From contig CAKKSC010000004.1 of the NCBI GenBank assembly GCA_919902985.1, forward strand, positions 62,001 through 126,000: 64,000 nt of DNA, in the 5' to 3' direction. Shown here piece by piece: positions 9,303-17,168 of the stretch. A program made the translations under genes and the position numbers. The DNA comes from Desulfuromonadales bacterium. GTDB lineage: Bacteria > Desulfobacterota > JAENJC01. A model generated the notes under the pieces. That model saw only the letters and a program-made list of their open reading frames with translations. It did no database searches and was not told the origin of the DNA. The number at the start of each line of letters is the position of its first letter. Position 1 is the first letter of the stretch.

Positions 9303-9644
9303 TTACCCTTTCAGGACTATCCTGATCTCCCCGGAAGTCTCAGTCTCCTTGGCTATCTCAAAATCCAGGGGAAGATTGTCTTTAATCGACTCGTATGCGT
9401 ACAACTGTTTCAGCCTGTTTGAAAAGCCCTGAACAACACGATTGTCTCCTGCCAATTCGAAACTGTTCCCCGATTTTTCCCTGACAATATTCATTATATC
9501 ACCGCCCCGGTCAATCTCTATTGTCTCCTTCCTTTCATTCACAAGAAAATTTGTGACCTCTCCCCTCTCCTTCAGTTCTTCAAGGGCGCATATGATATAT
9601 TTCTTATTCGACAGTTCGGTCTTTATGACTGTATAAAAAGACAT
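9303..9644 (-). CDS. DUF1257 (Ycf35-like) protein
   Basis: This 113-residue soluble protein has the DUF1257 pattern: an N-terminal SFYTVIKTEL strand, a conserved helix with KKYIICALEEL, and a C-terminal half with QLYAYESIKDNL. Ycf35 of plastids and cyanobacteria belongs to this family, whose function is unknown. Its start is 8 bases upstream-overlap-free from the AAA protease stop and uses a GAGG site. The AAA ATPase (Ycf46-like), DUF1257 and DUF2997 run in that order, a recurring association. Confidence 0.78.
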   Translation of the reverse strand: MSFYTVIKTELSNKKYIICALEELKERGEVTNFLVNERKETIEIDRGGDIMNIVREKSGNSFELAGDNRVVQGFSNRLKQLYAYESIKDNLPLDFEIAKETETSGEIRIVLKG

Positions 9645-9652
9645 ACCATGCC

Positions 9653-11785
9653 TCAGTTTAATGGATTTTGATTGAAAAACACGGCCAGGCTGTCCCCGTT
9701 CATCAATATATCCTTGGTCAGCCTGTCAACCAGGCGCACCAGAACATCCCTGTTTTTCGAGATAGTCGTTGCAGTTGCTTCCTTTGAGTTATCAAGTATC
9801 TTCTGGATATCGTCAAGGATATCGCTTCCAGAGGTAAGGGCATAGTCCTGAAGCACAACCAGGCTCTTGTTCTTCATTATCTCGCCAAACCCATATTCAA
9901 CAACCATCTTTCTCGCTATTACAGTGGCCTGCATAAGGTCCTGGGAGGCGCCCAGCGTCTTGGAGTCACTTCCGTTTAACTCATCCTCTGTTACCATGCC
10001 ACCCAGTATAACGCCTATCTCCTTTTCGAGGTCTGTCTTGGTAAAGGTAGTCCTTATGGTCTCATCGAACGGCACAAAAGAGCTGTAGTTTTTATAGTTG
10101 TCAACGCTGACAAATGTCGGCGTCCTGGCAAAATGGTGCCACATCATGATGGAGTGGCCGGCCTCGTGCAGGGCTATATTCCTCTTTTCAGCATCAGTCA
10201 GCAACTCAGCCCTCTGGACAAACAGCGAGCGGGATGCCGGCCTCGCCCTCTGGTGACTCCATCTCCTAAGCTCCTCTATCTCTTCCTTCTTTAATACAGA
10301 GAGGGGGGTAATGGTCCTTAAGGAGGTCAAGAGGGTCTCCTGAGTCAAGTCCAGGGAGAGGAGGCCGTCTATCATATCCTCAATCTCTTTCGAACTCTGA
10401 CCGCCATGTATCTTATTGAAGGTAGCCACTATGGCATCTTTTACAGCCTGCTCTATCTCCGCTCCGGTAAAACCCTGGCTGTTCTGGGCCAGTTCTCTCA
10501 GGTTCAACCTGTTTATGTTCCCGATTCTCTTTTCAAGGTGGATCCTGAATATCTCCTCTCTTTCCTCGATACTCGGCAGGTCAACAAAGAAGACCTCATC
10601 GTACCTGCCCTTCCTCCACAACTCAGGAGGAAGGTTCTTTGGTTCATTAGCTGTAGAGATGACGAAGACAGGGTCTTCCTTCTCCTGAAGCCAGGTAATA
10701 AATGTCCCGAATACCCTCATCTGGGTCCCGGAATCTCCCTGATAACCACCTATTCCGCCAAAGGCCTTGTCAATCTCATCTATCCAGAGTATGCATGGAC
10801 TCACTGCCTCTGCAAGCTGGATACACCTTCTGATATTCTTTTCCGATTCCCCGACAGTAGACCCAAAGAGCCTTCCCACATCCATCCTCAGAAGTGGAAG
10901 GTTCCATATCCCTGCCAACGCCTTGCAGCAAAGGGATTTACCGGACCCCGGAACGCCGATGAGTAGAAGCCCTTTGGGGATATCCAGCCCGAGGGTCTCA
11001 ACCTTATCCCTGCTCAGACGGAATACGTGCTCCCTCTCCACAAACCACTTCTTTATCTCGGTCAGGCCGCCTATATGTTCAATGGCTTCCTTATGAGGAT
11101 AATAGTCCAGTATCTTCTGTTTTCTGATGATCTGCTGCTTTTCGTCCTGTATGGAGGAGATGCACTCCTCATTAAGTACGCCTTTATTCATGCTTATGGC
11201 CTTCCTCATGACACGCTTTATGTTGTCCATGGAAAGCCCCTGAAGGGACTTGTACAGTATGGACCTTGTGGAGGCATGCCACTTCTCAGGGATCATGTGG
11301 CCGTAAGTATTAGATACCATTTCGGCTATCTCATCATAGTCAGGGAGGGAAAGCTCCAGCACAATTATGTCTTCCTCAAGCTCAGGCGGGATTTCACTTA
11401 GTGTAGGGGAGAGAATGCAGATCGTGTTAACAGTCCTCTGCTCATCAATTATTGCGGGGAGGTCTCTGAATTTCCTCAAAAACTCATGAGAAGTGAAATA
11501 TCCAGCTATGTCTTTGAGCAAAAATATATTGTTGCTGTCGCCTTTTGATATCTTCTCTTCTATGGTGGAAAGTACCTTCTCCCTTCCCAACTGTTCCCTT
11601 TTCTTCTTCTCCCCGCCGTAAAGCCCACGGGATACAGACCAGGACCAGAAGGTGAATCTCATAGACTCAGAGAGGTTCTCAACTATCCTTTCTACCCTTC
11701 GTTCCTCAAAGGACACAAGCCATAAAATAGGGTACTTGGCCTCGACATGTATCTTTATCTCGTTCTCAAAATCTTTAGTTTTCAT
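9653..11785 (-). CDS. Soluble Ycf46-like AAA+ ATPase fused to an FtsH-type (M41) metalloprotease domain
   Basis: The protein is 710 residues long. Residues 1-230 match the N-terminal region of Ycf46-type AAA proteins. The AAA+ module follows, with Walker A GVPGSGKS (277-284), Walker B ILWIDEID (332-339), sensor-1 STAN and an arginine-finger region (WRKGRYDEVFF). Residues about 510-705 resemble peptidase family M41: the zinc motif HEAGH (540-544) and GASQDLMQAT, whose Asp fits the third zinc ligand of FtsH. Unlike FtsH there is no transmembrane helix, so this is a cytoplasmic ATP-dependent protease or a derivative. There is no ribosome binding site; a TATAAT box lies 8 bases upstream of the ATG. 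It heads the DUF1257/DUF2997/radical SAM/Hsp70 genes. Confidence 0.85.
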   Translation of the reverse strand: MKTKDFENEIKIHVEAKYPILWLVSFEERRVERIVENLSESMRFTFWSWSVSRGLYGGEKKKREQLGREKVLSTIEEKISKGDSNNIFLLKDIAGYFTSHEFLRKFRDLPAIIDEQRTVNTICILSPTLSEIPPELEEDIIVLELSLPDYDEIAEMVSNTYGHMIPEKWHASTRSILYKSLQGLSMDNIKRVMRKAISMNKGVLNEECISSIQDEKQQIIRKQKILDYYPHKEAIEHIGGLTEIKKWFVEREHVFRLSRDKVETLGLDIPKGLLLIGVPGSGKSLCCKALAGIWNLPLLRMDVGRLFGSTVGESEKNIRRCIQLAEAVSPCILWIDEIDKAFGGIGGYQGDSGTQMRVFGTFITWLQEKEDPVFVISTANEPKNLPPELWRKGRYDEVFFVDLPSIEEREEIFRIHLEKRIGNINRLNLRELAQNSQGFTGAEIEQAVKDAIVATFNKIHGGQSSKEIEDMIDGLLSLDLTQETLLTSLRTITPLSVLKKEEIEELRRWSHQRARPASRSLFVQRAELLTDAEKRNIALHEAGHSIMMWHHFARTPTFVSVDNYKNYSSFVPFDETIRTTFTKTDLEKEIGVILGGMVTEDELNGSDSKTLGASQDLMQATVIARKMVVEYGFGEIMKNKSLVVLQDYALTSGSDILDDIQKILDNSKEATATTISKNRDVLVRLVDRLTKDILMNGDSLAVFFNQNPLN

Positions 11786-11827
11786 AGTGTTAAATTATAC
11801 CCTGTGGAATGACATCTTAATATCAAA
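11786..11827 (-). promoter_or_regulatory. Possible promoter for a leaderless transcript of the AAA-protease gene
   Basis: On the minus strand a perfect TATAAT (11794-11799) lies 8 bases before the ATG at 11785, and no Shine-Dalgarno sequence is present. A TTGATA upstream is about 21 bases away, longer than the usual 16-18. Transcription would start within 2-3 bases of the ATG. This is inference from sequence only. Confidence 0.4.
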
Positions 11828-11860
11828 GGGAGACCTTCCGGAGGGACTCCCTGAAAGAGA

Positions 11861-12220
11861 CTAAACCGGTATGTTAATGTAGAAAACAAGGAGCCAGATG
11901 GTGATAAGAGTCCCACCCATCCAGCTGACGTATTTCAAAAAACGCTTATGCCTCCTGATTATCCGGAGCTTGACCAGAAAGACCGCCAAACCGGTGAGAG
12001 GCAACAGTAATGCTGCTATATTTATCATACTGCTTGAAATTGCAATAAGGGCTAATACGTTAAAGAGGATTACTGTCAGGTATCCATTTGCTCGATGGAT
12101 CATCCCTTCAATCGATGCTCTCGTAGCCCTGATCAGCTGCAGACCACTGATGAAACTGGTTACAGCCAGGACAATCCCGATACTCGCCAATATTATAGAC
12201 GCACTTGAAAATATAAACAT
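11861..12220 (-). CDS. Small four-helix membrane protein, unknown
   Basis: I do not recognise a family for this 119-residue, very hydrophobic protein. Four probable transmembrane segments are seen at about residues 4-28, 44-62, 63-85 and 97-116, with a basic cytoplasmic loop RIIRRHKRFLK before the last. It begins 2 bases inside the spacing after the NosD-like gene stop (12222), so the two are translationally linked. The AAA-protease gene follows after 75 bases. Confidence 0.65.
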   Translation of the reverse strand: MFIFSSASIILASIGIVLAVTSFISGLQLIRATRASIEGMIHRANGYLTVILFNVLALIAISSSMINIAALLLPLTGLAVFLVKLRIIRRHKRFLKYVSWMGGTLITIWLLVFYINIPV

Positions 12221-12221
12221 T

Positions 12222-13013
12222 TTAAACCCTGTAGATAGTCTTCAATACACGCCTTTGAATAAAATATGAGATGATCCCTATATATGCCAATATCAATGGC
12301 ATTATTATGTAAATATTCGACCATGTCGAGTTGTTGATTAATGTGTTGTTGCCGCCCCCGCTAATAACGATTCCAAACCTGTTCCTCCATGCCCTGTTGT
12401 CCTTCAAGGTATTGTTGCTTGAATCCCAAAGTAGGATCCCGTTCCAGGTGTTATGGTTAACATTATTGTCCGTAAGGTTATTATAGCTGGAGGAGCTCAG
12501 GAATATCCCATTGTCTTTATTTGAACTTGCGCTGTTTTTTTCCAGGCTGTTCCTATTGGATGAATCAAGATATATCCCATAGCTTTCGTTTAAATCGGCT
12601 GAGTTGCCTGCTATCGTATTGTTGCTGGAACCATAGAAAATAATTCCATTACCGTTCTTTACACTCTTGTTATCAGTAATCGTCCCATTATTGGAATTAT
12701 AAAGGTATATGCCGGAAAGAAGAGAACCTGTGGTCGTAAAGCCCGATATCGTTACATTATTAACGTTGCTTATCTTAAACACAGGCTCGCTGGGAACAGC
12801 TGCCAAGATAGTTGTGAAATCCGGGCCTCTGCGCGACCTTATCGAAACCGGCCTCGTGATCGAAACATTTTCTTTATAAATTCCTTCACTCACAATTATA
12901 GTATCTTCCTTGGAGGCGTTAATTACCGCCTCCTGGATAGTCTTATAGTTTTCAGGAACAATGATTGTAGAATAAATAAGTAATAATGCTGTTAATGACA
13001 GCATGTGTCGCAC
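12222..13013 (-). CDS. NosD-like parallel beta-helix surface protein with C-terminal anchor
   Basis: This 263-residue protein starts with a short hydrophobic signal segment (to about residue 17) and continues with a right-handed beta-helix: an initial YKTIQEAV/EGIYKENV unit followed by 22-23 residue turns with NN(T/L)I..N motifs, as in NosD and CASH-domain proteins. Near the end a transmembrane helix (about 236-252) precedes a basic tail, fixing it to the membrane with the helix outside. Family members bind carbohydrate or, for NosD, help copper maturation of NosZ; which applies here is not shown. The gene start overlaps the hemerythrin gene by 22 bases. Confidence 0.72.
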   Translation of the reverse strand: MRHMLSLTALLLIYSTIIVPENYKTIQEAVINASKEDTIIVSEGIYKENVSITRPVSIRSRRGPDFTTILAAVPSEPVFKISNVNNVTISGFTTTGSLLSGIYLYNSNNGTITDNKSVKNGNGIIFYGSSNNTIAGNSADLNESYGIYLDSSNRNSLEKNSASSNKDNGIFLSSSSYNNLTDNNVNHNTWNGILLWDSSNNTLKDNRAWRNRFGIVISGGGNNTLINNSTWSNIYIIMPLILAYIGIISYFIQRRVLKTIYRV

Positions 13014-13813
13014 GCAATCTCTTTTGATTCAACAGCCTTCTGGTGGAATCTCGCCCTTTCAACTGCTTTTTCCTCATCCGGTTTGCGTTCTCCCGGCTCA
13101 ACTGGAATAAATGAATGCTCTGCATGCCTCATCCCTTTCATCAAGGACCCTTTCATATCTTCTGTGATATACTTCCTCACAAATTCAAAAAACTCATTGT
13201 CCTCCTTGCGGACATGGCTTCTGAGAGCAACAAGCGCCGAGCCGATTATCTTATCGTTTATGGTTCCATCCCTGAGGGCCTCGCGGAAAGAGTATATTAG
13301 AGATATAATCTCGCGGTGGTCCTCGTTTATGCAGGCGACAAGACCTTCGCCAAAAGGCACAAGCCCCCTCAAAGCAGGGAACAGAACCTCTTCCTCTTTG
13401 ATGCCGGAATGCAGCTGGAGGAGGTTATCGAGCTCTGCGGTAGAAACCCAGAGTTCATCAATATTCCTCTTGACCAGAATAGCGTCAACTTTGTCAGCCA
13501 TCTCCAGTATCTTTTGATGCTCCGAAATCAGAGCTGCAATTGGGTCCGTCCTCGGGTCGGTTGCTGGAGACAGCTCTTCTCTTCCACCCAGCACATCCTC
13601 ATCCTTAGCTGCTTCAATACTTAATGCCTCAAACTGCTGGGAATAGCCCATACGACATGCATGTCTGGGACTTTTAAAATACCTGGCATCCTCATATGAA
13701 GCCGCCAACCGGGCATATTCAGACTCTGTCAGGAACAATATTCCATTCTTGCAATGAACAACGCAGGATGAATGGTGACATGTATACTTTATTTCTAAAA
13801 CCTTATCCGACAT
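12992..13813 (-). CDS. Hemerythrin-domain protein with Cys/His-rich N-terminus
   Basis: In this 273-residue cytoplasmic protein, residues about 95-220 are a hemerythrin four-helix bundle with the di-iron ligand pattern HQKIL, HSGIKEEEVLF, EDHREI and HVRKEDNEFF. The first 70 residues hold CHHSSC, a further Cys and a HACRMGYS segment, and the C-terminus ends CDTCCH. Both clusters look metal- or redox-active, but I know no family for them. Hemerythrins bind O2 or NO and some repair FeS clusters, which fits a denitrifier. AAGGAG precedes the ATG. Confidence 0.8.
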   Translation of the reverse strand: MSDKVLEIKYTCHHSSCVVHCKNGILFLTESEYARLAASYEDARYFKSPRHACRMGYSQQFEALSIEAAKDEDVLGGREELSPATDPRTDPIAALISEHQKILEMADKVDAILVKRNIDELWVSTAELDNLLQLHSGIKEEEVLFPALRGLVPFGEGLVACINEDHREIISLIYSFREALRDGTINDKIIGSALVALRSHVRKEDNEFFEFVRKYITEDMKGSLMKGMRHAEHSFIPVEPGERKPDEEKAVERARFHQKAVESKEIACDTCCH

Positions 13814-13831
13814 AATTACATACTCCTTATC

Positions 13832-14347
13832 TTAAGCGTGACCTGGAATATCATGCTCGATCGGCGCAGATTGCAGTGTTGGTATTCCAAACCTGTCGTT
13901 AAATGTACTTATTATATATAAAAGTGTCCTGTGGTTTAACAGTAGCCCTTTATATAGATTTGTCTTGGAAAGACCATCAAAGTACAACTCATATGAAAAT
14001 GAAACCTGTTTTACTATACCTTTTTCATCCATGTTTAAATCGTAGCTGTTATCCAAAAACAAGAGGTCTTTTCTAATTGACTCATAAAAGCTGTCTCTCT
14101 CATCCTCCGTAAGCTCAGACAGCTTCCCCATATGTTCAGGTGCCAGAGAGACGCCGTTTAATAAAACAATAAGTCCAGGATACTCCTTTGGCTGTATGAC
14201 CCGCTGTCTTTTCTGTGAAGCAAGCGGATAATCTATCTCAAAATGAAAATTTGCATTCTCGTCTTTTGCATCACTTACCTGATGATGATTCTCAGTAAGC
14301 CATTTCTTAATCCCATCTTTTGCCTGTTCTACAGTCGTAATCTCCAT
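13832..14347 (-). CDS. DUF2299-like protein
   Basis: This 171-residue soluble protein contains an N-terminal helix followed by a mixed alpha/beta fold (NFHFEIDYPL, YPGLIVLLNGVSLAPEHM). The layout resembles DUF2299 proteins and, more loosely, type III-chaperone-like folds; the assignment is tentative. The start has AAAGGAG. The hemerythrin gene follows 18 bases after its stop, making this the first gene of the minus-strand run that ends at 5735. Confidence 0.5.
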   Translation of the reverse strand: MEITTVEQAKDGIKKWLTENHHQVSDAKDENANFHFEIDYPLASQKRQRVIQPKEYPGLIVLLNGVSLAPEHMGKLSELTEDERDSFYESIRKDLLFLDNSYDLNMDEKGIVKQVSFSYELYFDGLSKTNLYKGLLLNHRTLLYIISTFNDRFGIPTLQSAPIEHDIPGHA

Positions 14348-14448
14348 TCAACAACTCTCCTTTTTTAATTATTTACTGGTTATAATTTTACTACACTTGA
14401 TAAAACCTGTCCAGCTTTTTTGGCATAGACCTTTCCATTTTTTCATTT

Positions 14449-14580
14449 GAGGCTTTTGCAAATCTCTAAGAAACGCAGTTTTGTCATTTCGACCAGCGGG
14501 AGAAATCTTTGTTTTTATTACACTGAAAGATTCCTCACTTCGTTCGGAATGACACAAAAGCGGACTTTTGCAAGAGGCTC
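14449..14580. mobile_element. MITE-like inverted-repeat element, copy 1
   Basis: The element is 132 bases long. Its ends (GAGGCTTTTGCAAA and TTTTGCAAGAGGCTC) are terminal inverted repeats, and a perfect ATTT flanks both sides (14445-14448 and 14581-14584), looking like a 4-base target duplication. The interior is a second, imperfect palindrome of the common GTCATTCCGAACGAAG type. There is no transposase inside. The same ends enclose a different interior at 39243-39372. Confidence 0.72.
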
Positions 14581-14674
14581 ATTTGACTATAGTGCAGTCC
14601 GGTATATGTCCAAAAAAGAGAGATTAAACAGGCACGAAGGAGGTCTTCCCTCGTGCCTGGAATGAACTCAACAC

Positions 14675-14986
14675 TTACTCATGGCCTCCACCGACTTCCT
14701 TTTTGAAAGTCTGACAAAGCTGTGAACAGCGTGTGCAATAATAGGTGTGGTCCAGTTCATACTCCTTATAGATCGGACATGTCTCACATAGGCACTCCTT
14801 TTCCCACTGTATCGCCTTGCTGGTACCTACCATAGGGAAGCAATAAGCGCCTTCAGGGTTATCCCCTTTCACAAATGTTGGGCACCCTGTACATTTGCAT
14901 TTACTCAGGACATAATCCTGCCTCTTTGCATATTCCTCCTTGCTCAACCCCTCCTCGCCAAACCTGTCATAATCACTGATCCTCAT
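14675..14986 (-). CDS. DUF2769 cysteine-rich protein
   Basis: The protein is 103 residues with eleven cysteines. CKCTGC followed by a GDNPEGAYCF segment is the DUF2769 signature; CLCETCP and YCTRCSQLC follow. Such spacing suggests binding of zinc or FeS clusters, but the function is unknown. The start has AGGAGGTGATACT upstream. It is monocistronic, between the mobile element and a small membrane protein gene. Confidence 0.75.
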   Translation of the reverse strand: MRISDYDRFGEEGLSKEEYAKRQDYVLSKCKCTGCPTFVKGDNPEGAYCFPMVGTSKAIQWEKECLCETCPIYKEYELDHTYYCTRCSQLCQTFKKEVGGGHE

Positions 14987-15104
14987 AGTATCACCTCCTT
15001 TTAGATTTTTATCTAATTAAAGATTAACACTGATTTTCAGGGTGTCAAGTTCACTCCCCTATCCTCCCCTTTAATAATGGGGATGTCAGGTAGGAGTAGT
15101 ATTC

Positions 15105-15314
15105 TCATCCAGCCATTAATGAATAGATGCTGTACCCAGCAAACAAGAGGCCGACGACCAGATTCAAGGGTCGGGTGTTATCAGTGGGTTGCGGCATCAA
15201 CAGAGCATCTATACGTATTGACTCAGTTACCTTATTTCGAACAAAGGTAGCCAGGATGAGCAAGAGCCCGTAGATTATGCCTATTACAGTAACAATATTA
15301 TCCAAATTATCCAT
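15105..15314 (-). CDS. Small two-helix membrane protein, unknown
   Basis: This 69-residue protein has two predicted transmembrane helices (about 8-25 and 51-66) and a polar loop. I chose the ATG at 15314 because a longer reading to 15386 would run through the terminator at 15322-15350. No Shine-Dalgarno sequence is visible, so it is uncertain whether this is translated. Confidence 0.45.
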   Translation of the reverse strand: MDNLDNIVTVIGIIYGLLLILATFVRNKVTESIRIDALLMPQPTDNTRPLNLVVGLLFAGYSIYSLMAG

Positions 15315-15321
15315 AATTAAG

Positions 15322-15350
15322 AAAAAAGAGGGAAGGCATCGCCCTCCCTC
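15322..15350 (-). terminator. Rho-independent terminator after narK2
   Basis: On the minus strand, GAGGGAGGGC and GCCTTCCCTC pair at 9 of 10 positions around a 3-base loop and are followed by TTTTTT. It lies about 90 bases after the narK2 stop and closes the nitrate operon. Confidence 0.8.
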
Positions 15351-15440
15351 ATGTATATCGCATACTCTAAGGCAACCCATCCCCACCCCGCCCCTTAAAG
15401 GGGAGGGGAGATGTGTCAGACATCAACTGCCTTCCGGTAT

Positions 15441-17081
15441 TTATGGGTTCTGGCTTACGTATCTTTGTCTCTCAGACTCGGTTATCCTGTCCCACCATGT
15501 GTTGCCAACACCCCAGTCACCCCTCTCAGCGCCAGGTTTGGTGTAGAACCACCAGTTAAGCAAACTGCCAATTGCGCAGAATACGATTAACCCCGTAAAG
15601 AACGGTATCGCGGAACCATATTTGCTTATAGAACCTCCGATGAGGGAAGAAAATATGAACGGCCCATAGGCAGCCCATGCTCCTGTCCAGCCCAGTATTT
15701 GAGATCCCAGCCTAGGAGAGTAGGCATAAACAATCGGGTACTGGCGGAAGGTAGCAAAGTTACCGATTCCTGCCGATAAGAATATTCCTAACATAATCCA
15801 GACGAACATCGGGAACTGGTCCAGGGATGTTGGCGTCAGATATCCACCGAATATCAATGCCAGAGACCCTATGATCAGGCCTGCCCCGGAGATTTGCGTA
15901 AATATGCTTCCGCCAAATTTGTCGGCTAAAGGTCCACCGCCGAAGCGGACAACAGAACCTATGAGGGGGCCGAGGTACGCATATTTCAGCGGGTCCGGCG
16001 CCAGGGCGGCATCCATTCCCGGGATGCTTCCATATAAAGTCTTTATCATGAGCGGAAACGCTGCCGCAAAGCCGGCGAAGGAACCGAAGGTCATGATATA
16101 TGTCCAGACCATGAAATACGCATGCTTGTTATTAGTCATGTCACCCACCATCTTGCCGAAGGAGGGCTTTTTCATAGGTATACTTCTAAGTAAAAACCAG
16201 CAGAGGATACCGGCAATAATAAGGTACGGCACATACCAGAAGGCCGCATTCTGCAGCCATATATCCTTCTTGATGATCTTCTTGACCGTTACGTCCGAAA
16301 CCACTCCAGCCTCATTTTTCTTGACCTCGGCCTTCATGCCCTTTGTCGCATCCGTTTCTGTAATGACTATGTCCTTAACTGCTCCTGCTTCATCTTTCAC
16401 AACAGTTATCGCTTTAGCAAGGCCCTCATCTTTAACTACTACGTCCTTGACAACCCCTGCTTCTTTCATAATCTTCACTGCAAAGACCGGGGTTGCCTTT
16501 GTAAAGAGCTGCGGCGCTCCGGCTGCTCCAATTACTGCAAAGCCTATAATCCAGGGGGTTATAAACTGAGTAACACTCACGCCCAGGTTGCCGATTCCAG
16601 CCTGTAGACCCATGGCAGTGCCCTGCAACCTCTTTGGGAAAAAGAGACTGGTTGAAGGCATGAAGGAGGAGAAATCTCCGCCTCCAAAACCGCAGAGGAA
16701 CGATATTATCAGGAAGTGCATGTAAGGAGTTTCGGGGTTCTGAACAGCATATCCGAGCCATATCATCGGAATAAGCTTAATAAAAGTTGCAACCGTAACA
16801 GTGATCCTGGTGCCATATATAGGTATCAGGAATGAGTGTATTGTTCTCATCGCGCCAGCTGCAAGGCCCGGCATCGCGGCAAGCCAGAAGAGCTGCATCG
16901 TATCGAACTTAAACCCTATAGCAGGAAGGCGCACAGCGACAGCGCTCATAACAAACCATGTAGCAAATGATGCAAGAAGGCTGAACGTGGTAACACTAAG
17001 AGTCGTCCAGGCCCGAGCGCTACCTTCCTTAGCCCAGAATTGCAGATCTTCAGGCTCCCATTTTTTTAACCATGATGACAT
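15441..17081 (-). CDS. narK: Nitrate/nitrite MFS transporter with a large central loop insertion
   Basis: This 546-residue protein is of the NarK/NNP family, with 12 transmembrane helices. NNP signatures are seen: GFGGGDFSSFMPSTSLFFP, where the second half normally has a matching nitrate signature, and AGIGNFATFRQYP. It is about 100 residues longer than usual. Residues about 197-274 form a charged insertion made of repeats like KDEAGAVKDIVI and KNEAGVVSDVTV, placed between helices 6 and 7. A terminator lies between it and narI, so it may have its own promoter. It probably imports nitrate or exchanges it for nitrite. Confidence 0.88.
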   Translation of the reverse strand: MSSWLKKWEPEDLQFWAKEGSARAWTTLSVTTFSLLASFATWFVMSAVAVRLPAIGFKFDTMQLFWLAAMPGLAAGAMRTIHSFLIPIYGTRITVTVATFIKLIPMIWLGYAVQNPETPYMHFLIISFLCGFGGGDFSSFMPSTSLFFPKRLQGTAMGLQAGIGNLGVSVTQFITPWIIGFAVIGAAGAPQLFTKATPVFAVKIMKEAGVVKDVVVKDEGLAKAITVVKDEAGAVKDIVITETDATKGMKAEVKKNEAGVVSDVTVKKIIKKDIWLQNAAFWYVPYLIIAGILCWFLLRSIPMKKPSFGKMVGDMTNNKHAYFMVWTYIMTFGSFAGFAAAFPLMIKTLYGSIPGMDAALAPDPLKYAYLGPLIGSVVRFGGGPLADKFGGSIFTQISGAGLIIGSLALIFGGYLTPTSLDQFPMFVWIMLGIFLSAGIGNFATFRQYPIVYAYSPRLGSQILGWTGAWAAYGPFIFSSLIGGSISKYGSAIPFFTGLIVFCAIGSLLNWWFYTKPGAERGDWGVGNTWWDRITESERQRYVSQNP

Positions 17082-17120
17082 ATTAGCTCCTTTGAGAAAA
17101 ATATTTTACTCTCAATATAC

Positions 17121-17151
17121 AAAAAAGGCGGGCGTTGCGCCCGCCTTTTTT
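17121..17151. terminator. Bidirectional Rho-independent terminator between narI and narK2
   Basis: A perfect 8-base-pair stem, GGCGGGCG (17127-17134) with CGCCCGCC (17138-17145), has a 3-base loop and A- and T-runs on the two sides. It sits 18 bases after narI and would stop or reduce readthrough into narK2. Confidence 0.88.
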
Positions 17152-17168
17152 GTTTTGTCTTATTTGTC

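Noticed and set aside
9653-11785. Standard FtsH protease
   Set aside because: No N-terminal transmembrane helices and a Ycf46-like N-terminal domain of 230 residues are present.
11898-12269. Plus-strand frames overlapping the membrane protein and NosD-like genes
   Set aside because: They are antisense to well-supported coding regions and have no ribosome binding site or domain.
12222-13013. True NosD of a nos operon
   Set aside because: The beta-helix is NosD-like, but it is not next to nosF/Y/L genes and is 11 kb from nosZ, so a copper role cannot be claimed.
14369-14665. Short frames inside the palindromic element
   Set aside because: They come from the inverted repeat and differ between copies; no conservation or start signal is visible.
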